Shown in pieces: positions 34,720-48,600 of a stretch of 64,000 bases of DNA (the stretch's first letter is position 1; each line of letters opens with the position of its first letter). Where the stretch lies: NCBI GenBank assembly GCA_964016875.1, contig OZ024719.1:69759224-69823223 (forward strand), written 5' to 3'. Origin of the DNA: Fallopia convolvulus. Its lineage: Eukaryota; Streptophyta; Magnoliopsida; Caryophyllales; Polygonaceae. The notes beneath the pieces were generated by a model. The model saw only the letters and a list, made by a program, of their open reading frames with translations, was not told the origin of the DNA and searched no databases. Made by a program: the position numbers and the translations under genes.

Positions 34720-36720
34720 TATAGATAAAATTATACAATTGGGATTAGACAGGAAGAGTTATTATCCAACTGCTCATGCGCATCTGGTTTTATTTGTAAT
34801 TTTCAAAGGCATTTTCATCGTTATATGTCATAACTCTTCCTTCCCAAAATTGAAGCTCACATGAGTGTTGGATTGTTAATGGCGACTAAAGATTGTGATT
34901 TCTTCTTCACATTTATCGATCTCTTTAATATGATTTTGTGAAAATCAATTATTCCTGTCTTGAATTCTTCATTTTTTCGTCCACGTAGATTAATATTTGG
35001 GTATCTTATTAATGGCTTAGAACTTGAATGTATCTTATTGTTCATGGATGGAATGGGAAACTCATATTAGAAATTAAATCAATTCAACCTCGTAACTTGT
35101 ACAATTATGGTAAAAAAAATATTCAATTTGGCCTCGTCTTGATCTTGTTTTGTCATAGTCTAGTCTTCCATTGTTGCGTTTTGAAATTTGATGAAGTAGG
35201 GCTTATGCTTGCAAGTTGTTTGATTAAATGCGTAAGAATGAAGAACTAAGTTTCACACTATAAAAATCACATAGATCTTTATATGAACTTGAATGTATTT
35301 TGCATGAACTTCACCAGCTTTTTTATGAACCTTACAATATTACTTTGTGAACCTGTTTTTTTTTTGCTGAAAAAAATCCACATTCATCCTTTTTTGTTAG
35401 TTGTTCATCAATATCAGTTAATGTGAGTAGAAATTTATCCCATGTTTGTAGTGTTGATGAAGTAATTAAGCCAAGTAGTTGTTGCTACAATAAAGTTGTG
35501 GCATTTTCTATACGTGTTAGTGAAGCAGATGTGCGTTGTATGTTATTCAGTGATTATTGAATCAAATATTTTATGGTTTATGTATTTGCACTGTGAAATA
35601 AGTATGTTACTTGTTGATGCTTGTATGATGAGCTTAGTTCTTAATATACAATTACAAACATAAGGAATCATGTGAACATTATCTTTGCTATTATGAACAT
35701 TTAGCTAATTTATATTCTAGAAACAACATTTAATTTTGCTCTAGATGGATCCACAATATGTGGCACGTATTATTATTTTTGTTTCAATGATCAAATTGTG
35801 TTTGGTTCCTAAGAGAGCTATACTTGGATGGTTTTTGTTTTAATTTTTTTGGTTTTTTTGTTGATTTTAGCAAGGAAAGGACCTTAGTTTTCAAATATTA
35901 TTATCGCTCTACATTTCCTAAGTTGATGTGTGGAATATGTGAGAAGGCAAGCTTGTTCTCCTCCAACAAGATTTTTAAAGCATTGACTTGACTTGGACAT
36001 AAGAGTGGCAAGCAGAGAGAAGAAAACACAAAAGCTAAGAGTGACATTCTCAATGAGACTTTGAACCAGGGTAATGTAACAAGGAAGGCTACTATGAAAG
36101 CCAAGGATGAGAAATTGCAACTTAAGACCATGGATGTTAGTACTTGGCTTCGTAAATTATAAGGGTCTTGTTTGAAAATATGTGATCAATATGTGAATGT
36201 TAATGAAATGCATACAAACATATGAATGAATTGTCTTTTAATGATCTTAACCTTATTCGAAAATAAACAAACATACACATACAATATATGAATATGAAGG
36301 TGATATATATTTATGAACATGGAAAAATGGTTGTGCAACATCATAAATTTGACACGAAATTCACCATTTTAAACTTGTACTAAGTATTTAAATATAGTAA
36401 GGGAGGAAACAAAAAAGTAAGAGACGTTCTTAGTGAGACGTTAAAACGATGTTAATGTAGCAAGGGAGACCACTATGAAACTCAAGGATAAGAAATTGTA
36501 GCTTAAGGCTTGAATTCTAGTAAATGACTTCGTAATATATAACGACTTTGTTCAAAAATATATGAACATACATAGTCAATATGTGAACATAAAATGTCAA
36601 TATGCGAACGTTAAGGTAATATATGAACTTGAATATGATACAAGAGAACTCAACTTTGAATTGAAACATCACACACATAATATGTAGCCTACGAACTTTG
36701 AATTGAAACATCACACGCAT
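34720..36720. other. AT-rich intergenic with ~430-bp direct duplication
   Basis: 36000-36240 and 36410-36620 share blocks (GTGAGACGTT/ATGAGACTTT, CACTATGAAA, GATAAGAAATTG, AATATGTGAAC). A short segment is doubled near 36656-36725. No convincing gene. Confidence 0.5.
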
Positions 36721-36721
36721 A

Positions 36722-36793
36722 ATAGCCTATGAGTGATTCAAACCCACATCGATGTGTACAAACACATTCCTCTATCATTTGAGCTAATAGGCT
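36722..36793 (-). other. tRNA-like remnant, possibly a SINE head
   Basis: The minus strand has an A-box-like TAGCTCAAATGATAGAG and a B-box-like GGGTTTGAATC 30-40 nt apart, bounded by GCCTA and TAGGC. The putative anticodon arm has a 6-nt loop, so it is unlikely to be a working tRNA. Confidence 0.35.
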
Positions 36794-36884
36794 TCAACAA
36801 AATTAAATATTTGGACATTTTGACGTCGATACAATCAAGAGTCCATGTGAAAGCAAGCTGTCCGACTATAAAATGACTTGGTCG

Positions 36885-37780
36885 GAAAGTGAGGTGCCAA
36901 GAGTCAAAAGCCGAGCTAGCTAGAGACATCGGCTTGGGACATTTTGTGGCAGTTTGGAACAAGTCGGAGTTCAAGGCGAAGTCCCAACGACAAAGGGCGA
37001 ACCGACGTACAAATCAAGTCGTCCATACTAGTGGTTTGAGGTCCCATCGCGAGACCCTCCATCTAATGGTATGGAAATTTAAATTTGTAGTTTAAGTACG
37101 TAAATTTATATTGATATACTTACTAACAATATATTTATTTCGAATAAAAATTCGGTCAGCAAATAGCGCCTCTCGAGTTGCACATTGAGACGCATATGTA
37201 GGCCCAGATTGACATTTTATAGACCAATGATCAATTGATATCGTTGTGAATACTTACTTTTACTTTTCTCGCTTTTTATTCTTATTTATTATTTTCACCG
37301 TTAATTTAAGTTAGCTTTCTAACTTTTTTTATTTAGGCGCGGTCCCGAGAGATCCTCACCTAGAGGCTCTTCTAGTTGGGCACCCCTCCATCCTTTCAAG
37401 ATAATTGTGAGTGAGTCATTCGTAGAGGTTGCTAGAGGGGTCAGACCATGAGGCATTGTTTTTGGGATCGGCTGCGCCACGTCAGATTACTATGGTGATT
37501 AGCTCAGAGCACCATACATGCAGCCTCCCCGGATAGCAGAGATACAACAAGAGAACTCCTCCCTATGTGCTCAAGTGGCGCGACTCGATGAGAACCAAAA
37601 CACCCTAGCTGCCAACTTCATCGACCAACATGCCAACAAAGACGAGTAGCAAGCCAATATAGCTGCGCAACAAACCCAGATTACACTCTTGAAATTTTTT
37701 TTATGGAGGACATGCGTGAAATTTAATTTGCCATCCACATTCGGTCCGCCCACTTCTGACGATACGAACATGACAAATTA
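36885..37780 (+). pseudogene. Plant transposase (Ptta/En-Spm) relic
   Basis: 36889-37095 reads LGHFVAVWNKSEFKAKSQRQ and NRRTNQVVHTSGLRS, the pattern of the plant En/Spm-associated transposase domain. After an intron-like gap, 37330-37770 encodes a glutamine-rich coiled-coil tail (PRIAEIQQENSSLCAQVARL, then TLAANFIDQHANKDE) with several in-frame stops. Plus strand. Assignment from remembered family patterns. Confidence 0.55.
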
Positions 37781-37913
37781 GTTTGGTTTTGAAAATATTT
37801 TAATTAATTATATTTTTATAATATTTAACAATTTTATTTAGTATTTATATATTCATTTAAATAAATTAAATAATTGATATTAAATTCAAAAAAGTCTTTA
37901 GACAACTTCATGC

Positions 37914-38071
37914 GGGCTTGTTTCACTTCTTGTAGAAAATGACTTTTGGGTCAAAAGTGATTTTTAATGTTTTGAAAAACGTAAGAAATAGAGAGAATTG
38001 CACAAATTTTAAGAATATTAAAAGTAGGTTTTGAGTAGAAAGAGCTTTTGTGGGAAAAGTCAAACAAAGCC
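37914..38071. mobile_element. MITE copy 2 (158 bp)
   Basis: Co-linear with 26223-26380 with many substitutions; ends GGGCTTGTTTCACTT and TCAAACAAAGCC. No clear duplication remains, so it is an older copy. Confidence 0.75.
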
Positions 38072-38523
38072 GTATTTAGCGACCACTAAAGAAACTAGCA
38101 ACCATTACACATCAACAACCAAAATTAGTAGTAACTAGCAAAAATACAATAGCAATTACCAAAGAATGCACCAAAAAAGTAGTATCAAGGGGGCAACAAA
38201 TTAATTTAGAAACATTATTTTTATTCAACTGACAAAATATTAACCATAAATGATTATATATGAACATTACAACATAATGTACATAAACCTTGTCATCCAC
38301 AATCTATTAAACATCCTATCAATCCTATTTTGAACCAAGAAACGTCATTCCTCCAAAAAGTTTGAACTTCATATAATTTGTCACAAAAGATAGAAAAAAA
38401 AATCAACCAAATTCCCAAAATTCATCTATTTCAATAAGGATGTGCACCATACAAATTCTCGAAAGAGAAGTTAAAATTACCTTCTTTATATGCTTCATTG
38501 ATAGATTGATCTTCATCTTTGTA

Positions 38524-38526
<3 letters not shown>

Positions 38527-38573
<47 letters not shown>
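38527..38573. repeat. (GA)n microsatellite
   Basis: Over 20 GA units. Open frames across it are artefacts of the repeat. Confidence 0.95.
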
Positions 38574-38574
<1 letters not shown>

Positions 38575-38577
<3 letters not shown>

Positions 38578-39759
38578 AGGGAGGGAGTATGCACTTGAAA
38601 AAAAAACTACTTCATACATTGAACGAATTTTATGATTCGCGAAGAAATTGTATACACCCAAGTAAGGAATTTGTTGTTTTCAATGAAGATTTAAAGTTGT
38701 TAAGGAGATTATATTGTCTTTAGTGGAGATTTTAGGATGAGATTTTGTCTTCAATGGAGGTTTGAAACTTTTGGGAAGAACTTTTAAATATTACATCTTG
38801 AAGAGTTTGAATGAATGAAGGAGAAGAAGTATGGGGTTATTTTTAAAACAAATTAGAGCTTTTTTAATATATTTACATAATTGTTATTAAAAATAAAACA
38901 TATGCATGTGAATGCCAGTTTTTTTAAATTTACTTATTTTTAATCTTGTTTGTCCATCTCACCTAATGTTCCATATTTGTTCTCAATTTTTATTTCAAGA
39001 CACATCTTGATCAGAACCAACCTCCATCCTGTAATGTCTAATCTCCATTCCTGTTTTTTATCTCATATTAACTTGTTGTGGGTAGCATGTTGCCAGGTGG
39101 TACACCGTGACTAGCCTAAAGAAACAAAGATCACAAATTGATCAATGGAACGGAAGCCATGCTGAAGGGAATTGAAGTGTAGATTTCCAAGAGATAAGAG
39201 GTTTGCCGGTTTGGCTTACGAGTTTGGTTGTGGAAGAGATCTTTGATTTGTTTCTTGGATAAGAAAAAAAAATCTTCATAACTAGCCAGATAAAAGGTGT
39301 GGGAAAGTTGTTAGATGAAAGAGAATGACGATTGGCTTGCAAGTAAATATATAGAAAAGACAAGGCAATGGAAATTTATCTTATACTCCTAATTATAGTC
39401 TTTCTTAATTAGGTTATGAGAGTAGTGGTCACAAAAAATCTTTTTCCAATGTAAACAAGGAACAAAGATTTACTTTGAGGAGCAGACATCAACAAGACTA
39501 CATACTTGATTCAGCAACTCAATATTCCATTGTCGGATTATCTTGGAAGATATAATCAGATACTCATTATACAGTCAGATCATTTGCAACGGAATTAAGT
39601 TTTAGAAATCCCCAAGTTTTGAACAATGTAACTTAATCTATTGAAAAATAATGTATAAAACAGAATAAGTAATACCAATCACACCTAACCCAAGGCATTC
39701 TTGTCCTACATGATATGACAATAACAACAAGTAGTGTGAAATCAAGAAAACCTTAAGAC
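38575..39759. other. Intergenic, nothing recognised
   Basis: AT-rich left flank of the tandem array. Short minus frames (for example 39363-39142) match no known family. Confidence 0.5.
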
Positions 39760-42700
39760 TTATGCTTTGGGATAAATGAAGACGCATGATAACAGTAGCC
39801 ACCAATTACTATATATTGCACATGCCTGTCATGAAAACTCTTCAGGATACTAATGACATTGGAATTCAGCACTAAGATAAGTTCACTCTTATACATAGGG
39901 ATATTCATGGAACTAGAAGACCAACAGAGTATCCAAATGACAAATACCACCATCATCATAATTTTATGGCCGTAAAAACTCAAATTATTATTCGGATATA
40001 AGGAAAAATCGTGTGTCTTAAGACCAGTGTCAAATAAATAAAATTCTGATCCGAAGACAAATACTACCTTATTATTCAAAACCATCGTCACAATCTCATG
40101 GCCCTTGTGAAATGCTATGGCCTTAAAACTCAAAAATAATTCCAATATCAACAAAAATATTTACATTGAAAATAACTAAAACAAAGGCAAAATCTTTGTT
40201 TGAGACAATCTTAAAGACATAAACCATCCTACTATTAGAACCATAGTCATAATTCCATGGCCCTTGGGGAATGTTATGGCCTCGAGAACTTGAATCGTTC
40301 CAATATAAAACCAAAATAAGGGTTGTAAGCATCCCTTGAAAACCAAGGCAAAAATCTTTGTCTCAAGTCCACCATCAATCGAATAAAATTTCAATCTTAA
40401 AGACAAATGTCATCATACTATAGTCACAATTTCATGGCCCTTGGGGAATGTCATGGCCTCGAGAGCTCAAATCATTCCGATATAAACAAAAATAAGTATT
40501 TTAAACATCACTTGAAAACCAAAGCAAAATCTTTATATCAAGACCGCCATCAAGTATATATTTTTGATCATAAGACAACTATTGGCATACTATAAGAATT
40601 TGTAAATCTTTCTAATGTAAATCTTTCTGTTGGAATCTGCTTGGTTAAAAGCCAAGCTTAGTTCTTACCCATTGTTGCATGTGGTGGAAAACTCAATGAA
40701 AGTTTCAAATTGGGATAGAACATAACTATCCTAAATCCATGACACATGAAAAAGGGTTCCAAATGCAAGTTATTGGTAAAACAAAATATATACTAGTTTT
40801 TAATGTTCTCACGAGTGTAGGCAAAGAATATCAGAAACCATACAGCTCAGAAGTGAAAAGGAACCAGTCACCAACAGCTCATGCCTGCTGATGCAAATGG
40901 GGCAGTCACTAACAGCTCCTTCAGAAGCTTAACCAAGTGATCTGGACCATTATCATTTGTGCAAATCATAATTTAAAGCTAATTTCAATCTTTTGTGTTC
41001 ATTCCTCAACTGGCTTTGGATCTTACTCAGATATATAGGTAGCTTTCATCGCTTAAACATATGCTAGGTACAGTACCTATAACACCTTTAGTGGGGCAAT
41101 CCCAACCAAGCTTTATAAGCAGCTGGGAGCAACTGAACAGAATGTAAGTGTATCAATTTTGAAATCAAAGTAAGTAGTAGAATAAAAACTTACTACGAAG
41201 AAGAGAAATGCACTCGAGAGGCTTGACGATCCCTATTCCAACTATGAGTACATTTTGCCTTTTGCACATGCTTCATAATGAGTATTGGAGGAACCATTAG
41301 CACAATTCCATGGCCCTTAGGAAATGCTACGGCCTTAAAACTCAATCATTCCAATATCAAAAAATTATGTATATAGAAAATAACTAAACCAAGGCAAAAT
41401 CTTTGCCTGGGACAATCTTAAAGATAAATATCATCCTACTATTGGAACCATACTCACAATTCCGTGGCCCTTGGGGAATGTTATGGCCTAGAGAACATGA
41501 ATTGCTCCAATATAAACCAGAATAAGTATTTTAACCATCATTTGAAAATCAAGGCAAAATCTCTATCTCAAGACCACCATTAATTAAAAAAAAATCAATC
41601 TTAAAGAAAAATGTCATCATACTATAGTCACAATTCCATGGCCCTTGGGGAATGTTATGGCCTAGAGAACTCAAATCGCTCCAATAAAACTAGAATAAGT
41701 ATTTTAACCATCACTTGTAAACCAAGGCAAAATCTATATCTCAAGACCACCATTAATTAAAAAAAAATCAATCTTAAAGAAAAATGTCATCATACTATAG
41801 TCACAATTCCATGGCCCTTGGGGAATGTTATGGCCTAGAGAACTCAAATCGCTCCAATAAAACTAGAATAAGTATTTTAACCATCACTTGTAAACCAAGG
41901 CAAAATCTATATCTCAAGACCACCATTAATTAAAAAAAAATCAATTTTAAAGACAAATGTCATCATACCATAGTCACAATTCCATGGCCCTTGGAGAATG
42001 TTATAGCCTCGAGAGTTCAAATCGTTCCGATATAAACCAAAATAAGTATTTTAAACATCACTTGAAAACCAAAGCAAAATCTTTATCTCAAAACCGCCAT
42101 CAAGTATATATTTTTGATCAATGGACAAATATTGTCATACTATTGAAACCATAGTTACAATTTCTAAATTCCATTGTGGCATTAAGAGCTAAAATCAACA
42201 TAAGAAATCTTCCAAGAATCCAATATAAACCAAAGTATATATTCAGAATATCACTTGAAAACCAAGGCAAAATCTGTTTGAAGGCCACCGTCAAGTAAAT
42301 ATAATTTCAATCTTAAGACAAATATCATCACACAAACAAAAACATAATCACAATTTTATGGCCTATGGAGAATGTAATGGCCTTACTAACTCACTAATGA
42401 AACCATAATCACAATATCATGGCCATTAGAGAATGTTATGAACTTAATAACTCAAATCATTCCAATATAAACCATAAATCACTTGAAAATCAAGGCAATA
42501 TTTTTGTCTTAAGACCACTATCAAGTAAATAATTTTGATCCACAAGTATCATTATACGGTTTGAAAACAAAATCACAACTTCGTAGTCCTTGGGGAATGT
42601 TATGACCTTTTGAACTCAAATCATTCATATAAGTATTCTAAAACATCGCTTGAAACCAAGGCAAAATCTGTCTTAAGACTACCATCAAGTAAATTTTTTC

Positions 42701-44310
42701 TATCTTAAGACAAATATTGCCATACTAGTGAAACCATAGTTACAGTTTCTGAATTCAATGGCCCTTGGAGAATGTTATGGCCCTAATAGCTAAATTCAAC
42801 ATAAGAAATATTCCAAGAATCCAATATAAACCAAAATACATATTTAGAATATCACTTGAAAACCAAGGTAAAATCTGTTTGAAGGCCACCGTCAAGTAAA
42901 TATAATTTCAATCGTAAGACAAATATCATCACACAAAAAAAAACATAATCACAATTTTATGGCCTATGGAGAATGTTATGGCCTTACTAACTCACTAATG
43001 AAACCATAATCACAATATCATGGCCATTAGAGAATGTTATGGACTTAATAACTCAAATCATTCCAATATAAACCCTAAATCACTTGAAAATCAAAGCAAC
43101 ATTTTTGTCTTAAAACCACCATCAAGTAAATATTTTTGACCCACGAGTATCATTATATTGTTTGAAAACAAAATCACAATTTCGTGGCCCTTGGGGAATG
43201 TTATGGCCTTTTGATCTCAAATCATTAAAATAAGTATTCTAAAAAATCGCTTGCAAACCAAGGCAAAATTTGTCTTAAGACCACCATCAAGTAAATTTTT
43301 TCTATCTTAAGACAAATATTGCCATACTATTGAAACCATTGTTACAATTTCTGAGCTAAAACCAACATAAGAAATATTTCAAGAATCCAATATAAACCAA
43401 AATATATATTCAGCAAATCACTTGAAAACAAAAAACCAAGACAAAATCTGTTTGAAGACCACCATCAAGGCATCAAGTAAATATAATTTCAATTTTAAGA
43501 CAAATATCATCACACAAATGAAACCATAATCAGAATTTTATGGCCCCTAGAGCATGTTATGGCCTTGCTAACTCACTAATGAAACCATAATCATAATGTT
43601 ATGGGCTTAATAACTCAAATCATTCCAATATAAATCAAATAAGTATTTAGAAAACCACTTGAAAATCAAGCAAAATTTGTGTCTTAAGACCACCATGAAG
43701 TAAATATGTTAGATCTTAAGAGAAGTATCATCATACTGTTTGAAAACAAAATCACAATTTCGTGGTCGTTGGGGAATGTTATGGCCTTTTGAACTCAAAG
43801 TCTCAAATCATTAAAGTAAATAATCTAAAAAATTGCTTGAAAACCAAGACAAAATCTGTCTTAAGACCACCATCAAGTAAACTCTTTCGATCTTAAGACA
43901 AATATTGTCATGCGATTGAAACCAAAGTCGCAATTTCATAGCCCTTGGGAATCTTATGGAACTCAAATCATACGGAATTAAACCAATATAAGCAGCATTC
44001 AGAAGATAAATTGAATATGCAATGCAAAAAAATTATCTTAAAAGCGAATTTAATTTTGATCTTAAACACAAATTCATCATAATATGGCAAAATCCGTCTA
44101 AAGACCACCATCAAGCAAATTTTTTCGATATTTTAACAAATATTGTCATACTTTTGAAGAAAAAGTCGCAATTTCATAGCCGTTGGGAATCTCATGGAAC
44201 TCAAATAGTCAAATCGTACCGATTCAAACCATTGCAGCATTCAGAAAATAAATTGAATATGCAAGGCAAAAAATTTACCTTAAAATGGATTTAATTTTGA
44301 TCTAATATGA
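39760..44310. repeat. Tandem array of ~157-177-bp units, higher-order structure
   Basis: A core such as CATGGCCCTTGGGGAATG recurs near 40098, 40256, 40433, 41307, 41463, 41636, 41811, 41981, 42757, 43183 and further degraded sites to about 44175. Shared blocks are AAACCAAGGCAAAATCT, AAGACCACCATCAAG, CATACTATAGTCACAATT and CAAATCATTCCAATATAAA. Two units (about 41565-41739 and 41740-41914) are almost identical. From 42230 on, units repeat as ~600-bp blocks. About 40600-41290 is a non-repeat interruption. On the minus strand some units stay open over one unit, but frames break between units, so coding is not supported. Confidence 0.9.
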
Positions 44311-44329
44311 AAACCATCACAATTTGTAT

Positions 44330-44760
44330 CGCACTTCGAATCCATTATAAGGTCGGAAAAAGTCACATAACAGAAACCATAAGACTTGCGAAAATTAAGA
44401 TGCTTCAACGTTAATCCCAAAATTGATGATATTTCTAATCATAGAAGCGACAATTAGGTTGAATAGCTAGGGATAAAGTGATACCAATCAGACTTCGAAC
44501 CGAGTCCGAGTCCTCGAGTTGATGACGATTCGTTTCATCGTCTGGCCCTTCAATTCTAGAGATCGCCTCGTTGCTAGATCGACAGAGATCAAATTGTCCT
44601 AAAGATACTCGTTAAATCGTTAATAGATCAATAGAGACGAAATCGTTCTGAAGTGCGAAGAAATTTGAGGGCGATCGATAAAATAGGCTCGCTTTATTTT
44701 CTCTCTTCGTGTCTAGGGTTTCGTCCCCCATCAGATCTATTTGATTTTGTTTCTACATAC
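44330..44760 (-). promoter_or_regulatory. Promoter/5' leader-like sequence beside the array
   Basis: GC content rises sharply next to the AT-rich array. The minus strand reads like a plant 5' leader (GAAACCCTAGACACGAAGAG, many TCTCT/CGATC runs) and has a possible splice donor (CTGATTG then GTATCAC) near 44480, pointing into the array. No start codon followed by a supported frame is seen. It may drive a non-coding transcript through the repeats (inference). Confidence 0.4.
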
Positions 44761-45687
44761 GAAGAAAAAAGGAGGAAATAATATATGCGTAGGAGTTACG
44801 CGTTTATAAAAATAGAAACAATAAAAATTGTGTGTAAATAATACGCTCGTGTAACGGTAAGAATTTAATTATGGAAATTGGCAATTCTGTTATTTGCCAG
44901 CATCTATAATCTATAACTTATTTTACATACTCGGAAAGCTATATATAAATATTTTGAATACAATATTTAGAAACTTACTATATAAATAAAGAACAAGAAT
45001 AAATATTATTAAATAATATCTTGACACCTTTTTATAACATAAAATAACTGCATGTCCTTTTATAAAAGATAAGGCAATGGAAATTTATCTTGCAAATATT
45101 CTAAAGTAGAGTTGAAGATAGTAATTGAAATGTTAATCGCTGATATTTTTGTATGTCTATGGCCAATTTGTTTGACATTTTTATAGTATCAATCAAATTC
45201 AAATCCATCTATCGGGTAAGAAATATGAGTTTCGGGTAAGAAACAAGGTCAAATATTTTATCGTTGTCATGTTAATTCACCTCATTTTTTTTCACATGTA
45301 TCGGGTAAGAAATAAGGTCACCACATTAAGTCATCTCATTTTCATGTCGCTCCTCCTTAAGCCACCTTATTTAAAATATTGGACCTTGCATTAATTATAA
45401 AAATTATAAAAATTAATTACTTTAATTAAATAAAATTTACGTTCAAATATTTTATCAAATTTTGTTAAATGTTGGCTGACTATCATATTCAATTTGTAGG
45501 CCATACTTAATTCATTTTTATATTTAATATTAGTATACATATACGTATAAGGATATTTTATTTTGTATATTTAGTTTATTAATATGAGTATGCATTGAAT
45601 CAATATACAAAATGATACATTTTCGATATAAAATTCAAGTAAAACTTTAGCAACATCCGCGCATAGTGCTACATACGCTAGTAACAA
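44761..45687. other. AT-rich intergenic
   Basis: No gene. A TCGGGTAAGAAA motif occurs three times between 45210 and 45315. Confidence 0.5.
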
Positions 45688-48600
45688 CTACACACAATCA
45701 GTAGTTGCGGGATTATAGTACATCTGTTTTTCATGGTAGTCAAACCCAAAAGTCGATCCCTCCATTTGCTTAGCGCCAAACACACTCCAGTACGTCTTCG
45801 TTCGATGAAACGCGAGGCACCACATCGTCCCCCCAACACCCACCCAGAGGTTCGGGAAGTCGAAATCAATGGTACTACCGCCGTCCAACTCGAACGAGAT
45901 TCCGATTTCCTGCAACGCCAACTTCCAACCCTGATCGTAGCACAGCTCGTACCCCAACCGAAGCGCACTCAAGGGCTGCACTCCGACCATCACCTCCTTA
46001 ATCTCATCCACCACCGCCTCGAATGCCACCGGATGGAGGTTCGTCAGCGACGCCCCCGTGTCGAAGATAAACAATCCCCCTCCCTTAAATCCCGACGTCA
46101 GATTCGTCAGCCTAGCCCCGCCTACAATGATCGCCGCCACCCTAAACGCCGGCTTCCACCCTGTATATATATAGACGTACGTAGTATATAAATATTTGTT
46201 TCGACCAAAAAATAAGTATATAAATATTTGTGTGAATCTATATTTCTTAGTTCTTACTGATAGATAGAATAGAGAGATTATAAATGTAGAGTTTGGTTCA
46301 AATGAAACAAAGTCTTGTCTTAACACGTAAAATGACTGCACTTTTGCTAGTTCATAGTGCACTTTTCATACAAAAGAGCATTGTACAATACAAAAAGTGC
46401 AATACGAAAAAGTGTACTACAAAAAGTACGAAAAGTGCACTGAAAAGTACGAAAAGTGAAAATCCAAAAAAGTGCACTCCGAAATAGAAAAAGTGTACTA
46501 CTAACTAGGAAAAGTGCATTAGTTTCAGGATAAGAGTTCGTTTCAGGATAAGATTTTATTTCATTTGAACCAAACTCTTCCTAGTTCATAGTTCACTTTT
46601 TATATAAATGTAACTATGATAAAAATAACTTGAGTATTTTTAAACAAATTACCTATACCAAAATTTTATTGACTACATGTTTTATTAATTTATAAAATTC
46701 CTAATTTATTTTATGTTTTTGCTAATCATTTAATTATCGGACTATTATTTTAAATATTATGTAGATCATTAGATATAAAATTAAAAAATAAATTAAATTA
46801 AAAAAAATGTACATTCATTATAATGAATTTTTAAGTTGTATAAGATTTTTGAATAAAGTAATTTATGGATTTCATTAAGAATTAAATAAATAAGAGCTAC
46901 TCTTATTGGCTTATTCACACAAACACAAAATTTAAGTATTATATAATATTTTAATAATATTAAATAAGTCCTCACTATTTGACCCATTTGATCAACCTGA
47001 CCATGCCAAAAAAACATACAATGGTCATACCCAATTGACTCATAAATTTTAACTATCTAAATTTGTACTCAATCTAAACTTGAAATGACAAAAGTGGGAT
47101 GAAGAATAATTTATAAAAATTCAGAATATTTATTATTTAAGTTTGGTAACATGAATATTAAATTACTATTTTATTTAGAGCTATTTAATTATTTTATTAT
47201 GAGATATTAAATTAAAAAATAGGGTAATGAGAATATTAAATTTATATTTAATATTTGTCATTCTCATGGATAGAAGGTTAACATAAAAATCCATAATTAA
47301 AAAATAATGAATGATTTTCTTGGCATATTAAAGACATCATTAATTAATCAAAAACATACAAATACCTCATATTTTGATTTAAAAAATTATGTGACCTTAA
47401 TTAACCCTATATAGGCTTCATAGGAACATATAGATAGAACTGTTATATAAATAGAATTTTTATCTATATTATTTAATGAATTTCATGTTGACATATGGGT
47501 AAAAAATTTATCCAATCTCATGCCAAATTGATAAAAAAATATTAAATAAGGTAATTTAGTGAATTACATATTTTAGAGATATATGTTTATCCAATTTCAT
47601 GCCAAATTGATTAAAAAAAACTATTATTAAAAATAAGATGAATGAATTACATAATATATAATTTATTACTAAAATAAGGTGATTGGAATGACGATCTACC
47701 TAAAAGTGTGTCAGGTTTAGAAGATATAATTTTAAGATATATTATAAATATGAGATTAATAAAGTAAATATACAACAATAAGTAAAAAAGCCAAAAGTAA
47801 TGTAAATCTTAAAAAATTAATCAAATTCAATTCCTTAAAAATCTTTTTAATAACAAGTTAAAAAAGATAGTTAATAAGGAAATATTAATAAAATATAGAT
47901 TTTTTAAAATAAAAAATCTTCTATATTTACATAAAATCCAATCAAGAAATTAAGGAAAATATAATATTATTTTTTTATAAAAAATTAATTTAGGCAAGTA
48001 ATTATATAGATATTTGAAAGTTTTAGCATTTTATCAAAATTTGATATACTATAAATATATTTTATAAATAGATAAAAAAGATAAAGATAAAAAAAATTAG
48101 TTATTTTTAATTAAAATTTGAATTAATTTTTTTTTTGCACATGAATAAATAGAAATGAAATTAATTGAAAAAATAATATAAATAATTTTTATAAATATAA
48201 GGTGGGTTCAGAATGAATGTGGTGGCTAGAAAAGTTACAAGTTTAATATATATATATATATATAATATCAGTTTTTCTAATTTATGCCCTTAGGTTAAAC
48301 ATACTATTAAAGGGAACTAAAATCCTATTAGGAAATTAATGAACCCTTTTACAAAAACTTATTAATCTTAAATTTTTGTAAATTTATAAAATTTTGCCAT
48401 TTTTAGGGAGTTTAACCTATTCCCTATGGGCATTGGTTTGAAAAATCGTATAATTATAGATAGATATGGTTATTTTTATTTCAAATTAATATATATATAT
48501 ATATGAGCACATGTACATATTTTTTCTTATCTTTTATAAATATAATATATATATGAGCACATGGTTTGAAAAATCGTATAATTATAGATAGATATGGCTA

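Noticed and set aside
38403..38661. Serine/leucine-rich minus frames
   Set aside because: Created by the (GA)n microsatellite.
39753..40154. 133-aa minus-strand frame in the tandem array
   Set aside because: Frames break from unit to unit with no conserved protein, so the openness is chance in AT-rich repeats.
39760..44310. Possible CRISPR-like array
   Set aside because: Units are long (~160-175 bp) and diverged throughout, with no short constant repeat and unique spacer pattern; nuclear plant DNA.
45733..46191. 152-aa plus-strand frame
   Set aside because: Shadow of the second protease exon.
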